Below, one piece after another: positions 43,348-51,118 of a stretch of 64,000 nt of DNA. Source of the stretch: CAYPAV01 sp964408805 (lineage in GTDB: Bacteria > Pseudomonadota > Alphaproteobacteria > UBA8366); the NCBI GenBank assembly GCA_964408805.1, contig CAYPAV010000002.1, positions 310,001 to 374,000 of the forward strand, read 5' to 3'. Position numbers and translations under genes: made by a program. The notes below the pieces were generated by a model that was not told the origin of the DNA, did no database searches, and worked only from the letters and a program-made list of their open reading frames with translations. The first letter of the stretch is position 1; the number at the start of each line of letters is the position of its first letter.

Positions 43348-44208
43348 CTAATTGCCAAACAGCTTCTTCAAGGTACCCGCCGCCTCCGAGGCCCCTTTCT
43401 TTATACTCTCCCCGGTACTTCCCAGTGATTTCTTGACGGTCTCTCCGGCACTGCCGGCGGTTCCTTGCAAAGCGCCCGTCGCACCCTGGAGAAGTTGACC
43501 GGCCGACTCCGTCAGTCTGCCAATATTCAGCGAGGTCACCGCCTTCCCCGCGGCACTCGTCACCTTGTCCATGATCTGACGAACGGCGTCGCCGGCCGAC
43601 GTGCCGCCTTCCTTTTTGCCGATGTCCGTCAGCTCGATATTGGGCAGCGGCACTGTCATTTTCTTGCCGCCCAGGAACTCCGCGCTGACATTGACCTGTC
43701 CGTCACGCAACGTCACCTTGTCGATGATGATCTTCGGACCCGAATCGTCACCGGTTGCCGGCGCGGAATCACCGCCGCTCTTGGCCGGGCCGCCACCGCC
43801 GCCGGCAAGACCGGCAAATGCCTCGACATTCTTCTTGATGACTTCAAGATTGCTGCCGGCCGACGCCCACTCATAGGTCACCTCGGGCGCCACGACCAAG
43901 ATTTCGCGTATCCTGACAATATCCTCTGTGACCGAGGCGATATCGAGCGAGACCGAGACCTCGCCGAGCGAAAAGGCGCTCGGCGTATTGAAGCCGGAAG
44001 GATTGCCGACGCGCAACCCGCGCAGCGTGCCCCTGCCCTCGGTCGACAGATTGACCTCATTCAACGTGACCTGGGCCTTGGTCGCCTTTGAGCCGATCTC
44101 CTCGACGGCGGTCTTTATCAGCCCGTCGATATTCGAGACGAGATAGTAGAGGCCGGCAGCTACGACGATCACGATCACCGCGCCACCGATCAAAATTGCT
44201 TTTTTCAT
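43348..44208 (-). CDS. AsmA-like envelope protein
   Basis: 286 residues from ATG 44208 (MKKAILIGG), preceded by GGGAG; ATG 44220 lacks a ribosome site. One N-terminal membrane helix (ILIGGAVIVIVVAAGLYYLV), then a beta-rich region resembling AsmA/DUF748 proteins: ATKAQVTLNEVNLSTEGRGTLRGLRVGNPSGF, SLGEVSVSLDIASV and KIIIDKVTLRDGQVNVSAEF. A Gly/Ala/Ser linker (AGGGGGPAKSGGDS) interrupts near residue 145. The last 80 residues are low-complexity Gly/Ser/Lys helix with repeated GxTGxS..KK units. Probably anchored in the inner membrane and projecting into the periplasm; lipid handling is possible by family but unproven. Confidence 0.7.
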   Translation of the reverse strand: MKKAILIGGAVIVIVVAAGLYYLVSNIDGLIKTAVEEIGSKATKAQVTLNEVNLSTEGRGTLRGLRVGNPSGFNTPSAFSLGEVSVSLDIASVTEDIVRIREILVVAPEVTYEWASAGSNLEVIKKNVEAFAGLAGGGGGPAKSGGDSAPATGDDSGPKIIIDKVTLRDGQVNVSAEFLGGKKMTVPLPNIELTDIGKKEGGTSAGDAVRQIMDKVTSAAGKAVTSLNIGRLTESAGQLLQGATGALQGTAGSAGETVKKSLGSTGESIKKGASEAAGTLKKLFGN

Positions 44209-44230
44209 CGGCGCTCCCATAAAACGAGAA

Positions 44231-44258
44231 AGGCGCCGAGGAGTGACCCGCGGCGCCT
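44231..44258 (-). terminator. Rho-independent terminator of the OmpA lipoprotein gene
   Basis: Arms AGGCGCCG (44231-44238) and CGGCGCCT (44251-44258), 12-base loop. On the minus strand it follows the stop by about 10 bases and is trailed by TTTCTCGTTTT. The stem is also flanked by TTTT on the plus side, so it may work both ways. Confidence 0.75.
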
Positions 44259-44268
44259 TTTCATCGAC

Positions 44269-45150
44269 TTATTTGAAGGATACTTCGACCCTTCGATTGT
44301 TGTCCGCTCGAACGCCATCCTTGGTCGGCGTGGCGGGACTGTCCTCGCCTTTATAGGAATAGTTCATCTGCTTCTTATTGACGCCGCGATCGAGCAGCGC
44401 CGCCTTGACGTTGAGCGCACGCTTGCCCGACAGCACCATATTATAGTCGCTGTCACCCGCCCGGTCCGTATGGCCGACGATGCTCATCTTCATGCCACTG
44501 ACTTTTTTCGCCGTGCTCGCGATGAGATCGAGGATATCGCCGTTGAACGCATCCTCCGGATCGGCGACGTCAAACGGGAAGTAAATGAAGAACGGTCCCA
44601 AATACGGCTTCTTTTTCTTTTTCTTCGGCTTCGGCTTTGGCTTCGGCTCGGCCTTGGCAACCTTCTTCATCGGCTTCGCCGCATCGACCTTGCCCATTGC
44701 CGCGAGGAAGGCACTCCGACACCGTTTGATATCCGCCGGCTGGTTGTTCTCTTCCTGCTCCTGGAGCCAGCAATCATACATCGCTTGGGCATGCGCCGCC
44801 GCTTTCGATGCATATTTCCGGGCACCGCCATCCAGGGCCGTGTTGAGACGCACGCCGGCTGCCTTCAAATCGCCGACCGATCCCGACGGCAAGTTACGCG
44901 ATGTATAGAGGTCGGGATTGACAGCCGTCCCTTTCCCCACCTTCATCGCCTTGCTCGCGAAATGATCAGCATCCGGGAAATCGAACTCATCGGCTTCCGA
45001 TCTCGCCAAGACGATGTATTCCGCATGCAAGTTGGTTAGAAACGCGCTCCCTTTCGGCTTCATACCATCGGCCTGGTCGATCGTCACACCACTGCACGCT
45101 GCAAGTGCCGCCATCAGTACTGATACCGTAAATAGCCCTGTGAACTGCAT
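44269..45150 (-). CDS. OmpA-family lipoprotein with poly-lysine linker
   Basis: 293 residues from ATG 45150 (MQFTGLF), using GATGAGG as ribosome site; ATG 45159 is alternative. Lipoprotein signal with lipobox LAAC (about residue 18). Residues 25-150 are helical with no family I know. Residues about 165-185 are an extreme basic linker alternating Lys and Pro and then six Lys. The C-terminal 110 residues are an OmpA peptidoglycan-binding domain: IVGHTDRAGDSDYNMVLSGKRALNVKAAL and RADNNRRVEVSF, including the TD and R residues that hold meso-DAP. It tethers the outer membrane to the cell wall, like Pal. The 5' side faces the divergent ABC binding-protein gene. Confidence 0.88.
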   Translation of the reverse strand: MQFTGLFTVSVLMAALAACSGVTIDQADGMKPKGSAFLTNLHAEYIVLARSEADEFDFPDADHFASKAMKVGKGTAVNPDLYTSRNLPSGSVGDLKAAGVRLNTALDGGARKYASKAAAHAQAMYDCWLQEQEENNQPADIKRCRSAFLAAMGKVDAAKPMKKVAKAEPKPKPKPKKKKKKPYLGPFFIYFPFDVADPEDAFNGDILDLIASTAKKVSGMKMSIVGHTDRAGDSDYNMVLSGKRALNVKAALLDRGVNKKQMNYSYKGEDSPATPTKDGVRADNNRRVEVSFK

Positions 45151-45507
45151 TTGCCTCATCCTTATTATTTTGCCTCCACCGTCCCTTCCGGTACCCAGTT
45201 TGTGAACGGCTTTCAATCACAAATCAATCTTCGACTGAACCCAATAGAGATCCCGAACGTCAAACCAGTTGACCGCCGACCCGCCATATCCGGCACACGC
45301 CTGGGAAACAGCCCGCACAAACCCCGAACTTGGTATCTCGAGCCGTCGGCGATGCGTCTTTCAACCTTAGGAATTGATTCATAAATTTGCCCTTTGCGGC
45401 TTTCACCCGGCGACAATACCCACTATATTCAGGGCTCGATTGATCCCAATTCAAAAGAACACGAAGCGGCTTTGCTTCGTGAAATGGAACAGGGAGGAGA
45501 CGAAAGT
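45151..45507. other. Divergent intergenic region
   Basis: 357 bases between two outward-facing genes, so it should hold both promoters. The frame of the binding-protein gene is open for 38 codons before its start, without family match. A weak promoter-like pair (TTTCAC at 45401, TATATT at 45424, 17-base spacing) faces the binding-protein gene but scores poorly at -35. No regulatory palindrome was convincing. Confidence 0.35.
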
Positions 45508-47142
45508 ATGCAACGCAAAACCTTGCTCGCGCTCGCAATGGGCGTCGGCACGTCGCTGGCTTTAGGCAGCGGCGCGTTGGCGGAGACCCCGAAGCGGGGC
45601 GGCGTATTGAGTTTCGTGGTGGGCAGTAAGATTCCGTCTTACGACGGTCACCGCGAATCCACCTTCGGCATGATCCATCCGATCCGGCCGTTTTACAGCC
45701 TGCTGATCCGCGTCAATCCGGACAACCCGCAATCGCCGACAGATTTCATCTGTGATATCTGCGAGGGCGGAATTCCGAAGGGCGAGAATGGCGGCCTGAA
45801 GTATACCTTCAAGATCCGCAAGGGCGTGAAGTTCCATGACGGAACGCCGTTGACGGCCCAGGACGTGTTGGCGACTTATAACAAGCTCGTCTTCCCGCCG
45901 AAGGGTGTGCCTTCGACCCGCAAGGGCTTGTTCAAGATGATCAAGAGTGTTGCGGCCCCCAACGATACGACCTTCGTCATCGAGTTGAATTACGCAACGG
46001 CCGGTTTCATGCCGGCGATGGCGACGCCGTTCAATTTCATCTATTCCAAGAAGGATTTGGATAGCAAGGGTTACACATGGCACATGAAGAACGTGAATGG
46101 CACCGGTGCCTTCTCTTTCGTGCAGCATCAGCCGGGCGCGTTCGTCGAAGGCAAGCGCTACGCCAATTACCATCACATGGGTGCCGACGGTAAGCCGAAG
46201 CCGTATCTCGACGGTTACAAGGCCATCGCCGCGCCGAAGATGGCGGTTCGCGTGCAAGCCATTCGTGGCAATCGCGCGGCGGCCGAATTCCGCGGCTTCC
46301 CGCCGAAGACCCGGGACGATCTGGTTGCGGCGTTGGGCGACAAGATCCGCGTCCAGGAAAGCGACTGGAACTGCGTGATGGGGGCGTCCTATAACCAGAA
46401 CGTCAAGACCGTCGGCAAGAAGTTCCATGATGTTCGCGTACGTCAAGCTTTGAGCTTGGCGATGGACCGTTGGGGTGGTTCCAAGTACCTTTCGAAGATC
46501 GCGCTCGTCCGCACCGTCGGCGGCGTCGTCTTTCCGAAGCACCCCTTGGCCGCGTCCAAGGCCGATCTCATGAAGATGCCGACCTACAACCCGGACAACA
46601 AGGCCCGTCGCGCCATGGCCAAGAAGCTGTTGGCGGATGCTGGCTGGAACGAGCCTCTCAATCTCCACAACCGCGCGGTCGACCAGCCCTACAAGGTCGT
46701 CGGCACGTGGCTCATCGACCAGTGGAAGAAGATTGGCCTCAAGTCCAAGCAGTCGGTCTATCCGACAGGTCCGTGGTATGCAATCTTCCGTAAGAAGAAG
46801 AGCTACGAAGTGGCCATCGACTTCAATTGCCAGTCGGTCGTCAACCCGCTCGTCGATGCGGCGAAGTGGATTTCCTCCGACAAGACCGGCAACAACTATT
46901 CCAGCGCCATCGATCGGACACTGGATAAGTGGTACGATCAGATGAACCGCGAGACCGATCCCGCGAAGCAGCGCGCCATGATCCGCAAGTTCGAGAAGCG
47001 GGTGCTGTGGGACAAGTCTTGGTTCATGATCAATTTCTGGTGGTTCAAGATCAACCCGCATCGTTCCTACATGAAGGGTTGGAACATTGCGCCGAGCCAT
47101 TACCTGAACCAATCTCTGGATCAGGTCTGGATCGACAGCTAA
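45508..47142 (+). CDS. Peptide-type ABC transporter substrate-binding protein (SBP family 5), orphan
   Basis: 544 residues from ATG 45508, with a perfect AGGGAGGAG ribosome site eight bases upstream. Signal peptide MQRKTLLALAMGVGTSLALG ending at GALAETP. Family 5 landmarks: YTFKIRKGVKFHDGTPLTAQDVLATYN near residue 95, FVIELNYATAGFMPAMA, NGTGAFSFVQHQPGAFVEGKRY near 200, and VRQALSLAMDRWGG near 315. It binds an oligopeptide, opine or other solute in the periplasm. Codon choice (AAG for almost all Lys) and the strong ribosome site point to high expression. No permease or ATPase gene is nearby; a terminator follows at once. Confidence 0.93.
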   Translation: MQRKTLLALAMGVGTSLALGSGALAETPKRGGVLSFVVGSKIPSYDGHRESTFGMIHPIRPFYSLLIRVNPDNPQSPTDFICDICEGGIPKGENGGLKYTFKIRKGVKFHDGTPLTAQDVLATYNKLVFPPKGVPSTRKGLFKMIKSVAAPNDTTFVIELNYATAGFMPAMATPFNFIYSKKDLDSKGYTWHMKNVNGTGAFSFVQHQPGAFVEGKRYANYHHMGADGKPKPYLDGYKAIAAPKMAVRVQAIRGNRAAAEFRGFPPKTRDDLVAALGDKIRVQESDWNCVMGASYNQNVKTVGKKFHDVRVRQALSLAMDRWGGSKYLSKIALVRTVGGVVFPKHPLAASKADLMKMPTYNPDNKARRAMAKKLLADAGWNEPLNLHNRAVDQPYKVVGTWLIDQWKKIGLKSKQSVYPTGPWYAIFRKKKSYEVAIDFNCQSVVNPLVDAAKWISSDKTGNNYSSAIDRTLDKWYDQMNRETDPAKQRAMIRKFEKRVLWDKSWFMINFWWFKINPHRSYMKGWNIAPSHYLNQSLDQVWIDS

Positions 47143-47164
47143 ACCGGCATTGATTGACTGACCA

Positions 47165-47197
47165 AAACCGCTCGCCGGGCAACCGGCGGGCGGTTTT
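47165..47197 (+). terminator. Rho-independent terminator of the binding-protein gene
   Basis: Stem AACCGCTCGCCGG / CCGGCGGGCGGTT (one mismatch) with a short GCAA loop, followed by TTTTTT. It lies 23 bases after the stop codon and shows that the gene is transcribed alone. Confidence 0.9.
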
Positions 47198-47263
47198 TTC
47201 TTTCCCGTATGGCATGGCTGGGAATCGTCGTTCAGCCTATCTTTGCCACGAAGGGAGAAGGCT

Positions 47264-48118
47264 ATGTTCGAAGTGAACAAGATCGGCGATCCGGTCGGTG
47301 CGGAAATCGTCGGCTTGGATACGAGCGGCGAGATTGACGATGACACCATGCGGAATATCGAAGCGGCCTTCGCCGACCATGCGGTAATTGTCTTTCGCGA
47401 CCAAAATCTGACACCCGAACAACAACTCGCTTTTGCCGGACGTTTTGGCGTCCTCGAAATCAACACTTTCGATCGCCATGCACTCGACGGGCATGACGGC
47501 ATCCTCGTCGTCTCGAACATCGTCGAGGACGGGAAGTCGGTGGGCTATGCCGATGCCGGTAGTTTTTGGCACAGCGACATGTCCTATACGGCGACGCCGC
47601 CCCGCCTCACCATGCTCTATGCCATCGAGATTCCACATCGCGACGGCAGATCGATCGGCAACACTTTGTTCGCAAGCGCGGTCGACGCATACGACGCCCT
47701 GACGGACGAGACGAGAGAACGGATAGCGGACCGGCGGGCCATTCACAGTATCGCAGCCAAGAAGCGCGGCATTAAGAAAGCCATCAAACTGGACCCAGCG
47801 CAAATCGAGAAGAACCCGGATGTGCTACATCCGATCGCGCGAACCCATCCGATAACGGGCCGCAAGTCGATCTTCGTTACGGCGGACGAATGCACCGGAA
47901 TCGAAGGACTGGAGGATTCGGAAGCAAGACCTTTGATCGATGAATTGGCCGCGCATGTCATCAAGCCGGAATTCCAATACCGCCACAGTTGGCGCGTCGG
48001 CGATCTTCTGGTCTGGGATAATGCCGCCGTCCAGCATGTCGTCGACCGCGATTACGAATGGCCGCGCGATCGGCGCTTGCTCCATCGTATTACCGTCAAC
48101 GGCAGCGCATCCTTTTAG
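47264..48118 (+). CDS. TauD/TfdA-family Fe(II)/2-oxoglutarate dioxygenase (copy 3)
   Basis: 284 residues from ATG 47264 (AAGGGAGAAGG upstream). Fe ligands H103 and D105 in SFWHSDMSYTATPPR and H258 in WDNAAVQHVVDRDY; Arg in RDRRLLHRITV. The opening FEVNKIGDPVGAEIVGLDTSGEID is classic TauD. Compared with copies 1 and 2, residues 160-180 are strongly basic (AAKKRGIKKAIK). Following directly after a highly expressed solute-binding gene but separated by a terminator, it may act on the imported solute; this is inference. Confidence 0.9.
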   Translation: MFEVNKIGDPVGAEIVGLDTSGEIDDDTMRNIEAAFADHAVIVFRDQNLTPEQQLAFAGRFGVLEINTFDRHALDGHDGILVVSNIVEDGKSVGYADAGSFWHSDMSYTATPPRLTMLYAIEIPHRDGRSIGNTLFASAVDAYDALTDETRERIADRRAIHSIAAKKRGIKKAIKLDPAQIEKNPDVLHPIARTHPITGRKSIFVTADECTGIEGLEDSEARPLIDELAAHVIKPEFQYRHSWRVGDLLVWDNAAVQHVVDRDYEWPRDRRLLHRITVNGSASF

Positions 48119-48133
48119 ATCGCGTCCGCCGCC

Positions 48134-49060
48134 TCAGGCGGTTCGTCCCGAAGATCCTAGATGGCGGCGAATGTCGTCGGCGAACAGGCGCTCGGAATCG
48201 TCTTCCGGCGCGTAATCGATGATCTCCCGCGCATTGGTGATGTTCCAAAACGTGCGCGTATTGTTGGAAATGCCATAGAACACCTGAAACGGAATGCCGT
48301 CGGTGTCTTCGATCGCCTCCGTTTCGATGGACTTGATGTAAAGCTGCTGCATGTCGGAAGCGCTGATATAGGCGCCGAGATCGCGCCGATACCAGGTCTC
48401 GTTGCCGTCGTATTTCGCCCATTCGATCGGCCTCGGCGCCCCGATCCGGATTTGCACGTTCGAAACCGCCCGCCCGAATCGTCCGGTCGCAAAGACAAAC
48501 CCAAGATGTTCATAACAGGCCTTCGCCCAACCATAGAAATTGTCTGACCGAGGGTAGGTGTCGGGTCCGATCGTGTTCAGCCGGCCGCGGTGCAATTTGG
48601 TCTCGTACCAATCGGCTGCATGATTGGAGCTCGTCACGACGACGCGACGGACGTCTTGTTCCAGCGCCAGTTTGAATACATGAAACGCCATATCAAGGTT
48701 GTCGCGTTCCTGATAGTAGCTGTCGACCGCATTGGGAGGACGGTCGTCCAGCCATTGAACAGGTGCATTCGAGCGGGTTTCAGGTTTGTTGACCCATCCA
48801 TTGTGCACGATGGCGTCGACACCCTCGAAGTGGCGGCGGTATTTCTCGACATCGGGATCGGTGAGATCGACCTCGATAATCCGGTCCCGCAGCGCCTCGA
48901 TCGCGTCGTTCCCCTTAACTTCCGGTCCGGCGCCACCGCGGCCTTGGCCCTCGCGCTTCGCGTCGAGAAGAACGAGTTCAAAGCGATCCATGAAAGCCGG
49001 GATCAATAACGAGGAGATATATCCCGCGGCCCCCGTCATCAAAACGCGCTTCTTCGCCAT
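48134..49060 (-). CDS. NAD-dependent epimerase/dehydratase-family protein
   Basis: 308 residues, extended SDR. NAD motif is RVLMTGAAGYISSLL, where the usual third Gly (GxxGxxG) is replaced by Ser. Active-site Tyr and Lys in NFYGWAKACYEHLG near residue 175; Ser region VVVTSSNHAADWYE near 140; VQIRIGAPRP near 202. The family includes uronate dehydrogenases and sugar epimerases. Ends 16 bases from the convergent TauD gene. The substrate is uncertain; members with the SSNHA stretch resemble uronate dehydrogenase, which oxidises hexuronates to lactones. Confidence 0.85.
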   Translation of the reverse strand: MAKKRVLMTGAAGYISSLLIPAFMDRFELVLLDAKREGQGRGGAGPEVKGNDAIEALRDRIIEVDLTDPDVEKYRRHFEGVDAIVHNGWVNKPETRSNAPVQWLDDRPPNAVDSYYQERDNLDMAFHVFKLALEQDVRRVVVTSSNHAADWYETKLHRGRLNTIGPDTYPRSDNFYGWAKACYEHLGFVFATGRFGRAVSNVQIRIGAPRPIEWAKYDGNETWYRRDLGAYISASDMQQLYIKSIETEAIEDTDGIPFQVFYGISNNTRTFWNITNAREIIDYAPEDDSERLFADDIRRHLGSSGRTA

Positions 49061-49231
49061 CTAGATCTCCTTCGCCAAATTCGGATTGGACCATAGCATG
49101 ATCGAAAATTCGATCTACGATCATCGACAGCGAAACGCATTTCGCAAGACCGCTATCACGAGATGTGGTCATCGGGCCGCGAATTCGATCTAATGCGCGG
49201 CATATGGGGCCCCAGGGGTAAAGGAAATTAC

Positions 49232-51034
49232 ATGGCCAAGATCGACGACCCGATCGCCTTCGAGCTCTTCAAGAACTCGATCTTCTCGATCGCCGATGAA
49301 ATGGCGCTGACCATCTGCCGGACGACCTATTCCAGCGTCTTGCGGGACAATATGGATTTCTCCACCGCCTTTGCGGACGCCGACGGGCGGCTGGTCGCCC
49401 AGGGCTTGACCTTGCCGGCGCATCTGGGATCGATCCCGACCGCGCTCGATGTGGTGGTCGAGCGTTTCGGCGCGTCCATGAAACCCGAGGATATGTTCAT
49501 CATGAACGATCCCTTCGATGGCGGCATGCATCTCCCGGATATCTTCATCTTCAAACCACTGTTCTGGGAAGGCAAACGCGTGGCCTTCGCGGCGACGATC
49601 TGTCACCACGCGGATGTCGGCGGGCGCGTGCCGGGATCGAACGCCTCCGATTCAACGGAAATCTATCAGGAAGGCCTCCGCATCCCGCCGATGCGGCTAT
49701 ACGATCAAGGTGTCCCGAACGAGACCTTGTGGATGCTGATCGAAAAGAACGTCCGCATTCCGGTTCAGGTTTTCGGCGATCTCAGAGCTCAACTCGCCGC
49801 CTGCACGATCGCCGAGCAACAGTTCGAGGAATTGATCGAGCGCTACGGCATCGAGCGCATCAAACTCTACATGGCGGAGATTATCGATTATGCCGAGCGT
49901 ATGACCCGTGCCGCCGTTCGCGACCTGCCCGATGGGGAATACGATTTCGAGGACTGGATCGACGACGACGGCATCGACGAGGACCGGCCGATCCGTCTTT
50001 ACGTCAAGATATTGAAGGAAGGCGACAAGATGCTGGTCGACTGGACCGGCACCTCACCCCAAGTAAAGGGCGCCATCAATAACACGCTCTCCTTCACCAA
50101 GGCGGCGAGCTACACCGGTATTCGGTCGGTCCTGCCAGATGGCATTCCGAACAATGAAGGCGTGTTTCGCGTCATCGACGTGACCGCGCCACCGGGCACG
50201 ATCGCGAACGGCGTGCTTCCGGCGGCCTGCGCGGCGCGGGGCCTTACCGGTTTTCGCATGGTGGATTGCATGTTCGGCGCCCTCTCTAAGATGGTCCCCG
50301 ACCTGGTCTGTGCCGCCTCCGACGGGGGAAACACAGGCGTTTCGATCGGCGGCTACGATAGCGATCGCAAGCCCTACATCTATGTCGATTTCGCCTGCGG
50401 CACCTGGGGCGGGCGACCTTGGTGCGATGGGTTGCAGGGCAACTCGAACATGTTCGCCAACATGGCCTCTCAATCGGTCGAGGTTATCGAGGCCGAGCAG
50501 CCAATGGAAATTCTCGCCTACGAGTTTCTAGCCGACCGGGCGGGGCCCGGTCAGTTCAGGGGCGGCGCACCGTATTATCGCGACTATCGTTTCACTGAAC
50601 GAGAAGCGATACTTCAAGTCCGCTCCGACCGGTCGAAATTCCGTCCGTACGGACTTTATGGCGGACGTCCCGGCAAGCTATCGGTCAACTATCTCAATCC
50701 CGGCAAGAATGTTCGTAAACTACCTTCTAAGCCAACGATGACGATCGAGAAGGGTGACGTCTTCCGTCACGAACTTGCGGGCGGCGGCGGATGGGGCGAT
50801 CCGTTGGCGCGCGATCCGGCGCTGGTGCTGACCGACATTCGTGATGAACTCGTCAGCGTCGAAGCCGCGCGCGATGACTATGGCGTGATCGTCGAAACCG
50901 ATCCGTTGTCGGTGGACGCGGCCGCGACAAAAGCCCGCCGGGAAGAACTTCGCCGATCGCGGGGCTGGAGCGAGGAACCCTTCGTCTCTTGGGATGACAA
51001 CGGCACGGCACGGGCCCTCGACGCGGCGGACTAA
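49232..51034 (+). CDS. Hydantoinase/oxoprolinase subunit B family (HyuB-like), second copy
   Basis: 600 residues from ATG 49232 (AAAGGAA upstream; 23 upstream codons are open). Family blocks: NSIFSIADEMALTICRTTYSSVLRDNMDFSTAF (residues 14-46), EDMFIMNDPFDGGMHLPDIF near 90, FAATICHHADVGGRVPGSNASDSTEIYQEGLRIPP near 118-152, and VDWTGTSPQVKGAINNTLSFTKAASYTG near 275. The C terminus has HELAGGGGWGDPLARDP. The H-H-x-D-x-G motif probably binds the metal. It lies 84 bases before its HyuA partner. Distinct from the first HyuB at 10965: here gene order is B then A and there is no aminotransferase or ThDP gene. Confidence 0.92.
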   Translation: MAKIDDPIAFELFKNSIFSIADEMALTICRTTYSSVLRDNMDFSTAFADADGRLVAQGLTLPAHLGSIPTALDVVVERFGASMKPEDMFIMNDPFDGGMHLPDIFIFKPLFWEGKRVAFAATICHHADVGGRVPGSNASDSTEIYQEGLRIPPMRLYDQGVPNETLWMLIEKNVRIPVQVFGDLRAQLAACTIAEQQFEELIERYGIERIKLYMAEIIDYAERMTRAAVRDLPDGEYDFEDWIDDDGIDEDRPIRLYVKILKEGDKMLVDWTGTSPQVKGAINNTLSFTKAASYTGIRSVLPDGIPNNEGVFRVIDVTAPPGTIANGVLPAACAARGLTGFRMVDCMFGALSKMVPDLVCAASDGGNTGVSIGGYDSDRKPYIYVDFACGTWGGRPWCDGLQGNSNMFANMASQSVEVIEAEQPMEILAYEFLADRAGPGQFRGGAPYYRDYRFTEREAILQVRSDRSKFRPYGLYGGRPGKLSVNYLNPGKNVRKLPSKPTMTIEKGDVFRHELAGGGGWGDPLARDPALVLTDIRDELVSVEAARDDYGVIVETDPLSVDAAATKARREELRRSRGWSEEPFVSWDDNGTARALDAAD

Positions 51035-51118
51035 TCGGAACATCCAGGAGCGCTTACGAGACGTGGGGAGCAAACATGTGCGGTCCCCGCCGCAAGTAAG
51101 TGTCGGTGGAAAGGAAAC

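Noticed and set aside
45401..45429. Promoter for the solute-binding gene (TTTCAC, 17 bases, TATATT)
   Set aside because: Only the -10 part is good; the -35 part matches two of six consensus bases, so it is not listed as a promoter.
45562..47520. 652-residue minus-strand frame over the solute-binding gene
   Set aside because: It is a His/Arg/Asp-rich shadow of the plus-strand gene, which has a signal peptide, family motifs, a perfect ribosome site and a terminator.
48127..48141. CCGCC-TCA-GGCGG hairpin after the third TauD gene
   Set aside because: Only five base pairs, no T-run, and it lies next to or inside the end of the convergent epimerase gene.
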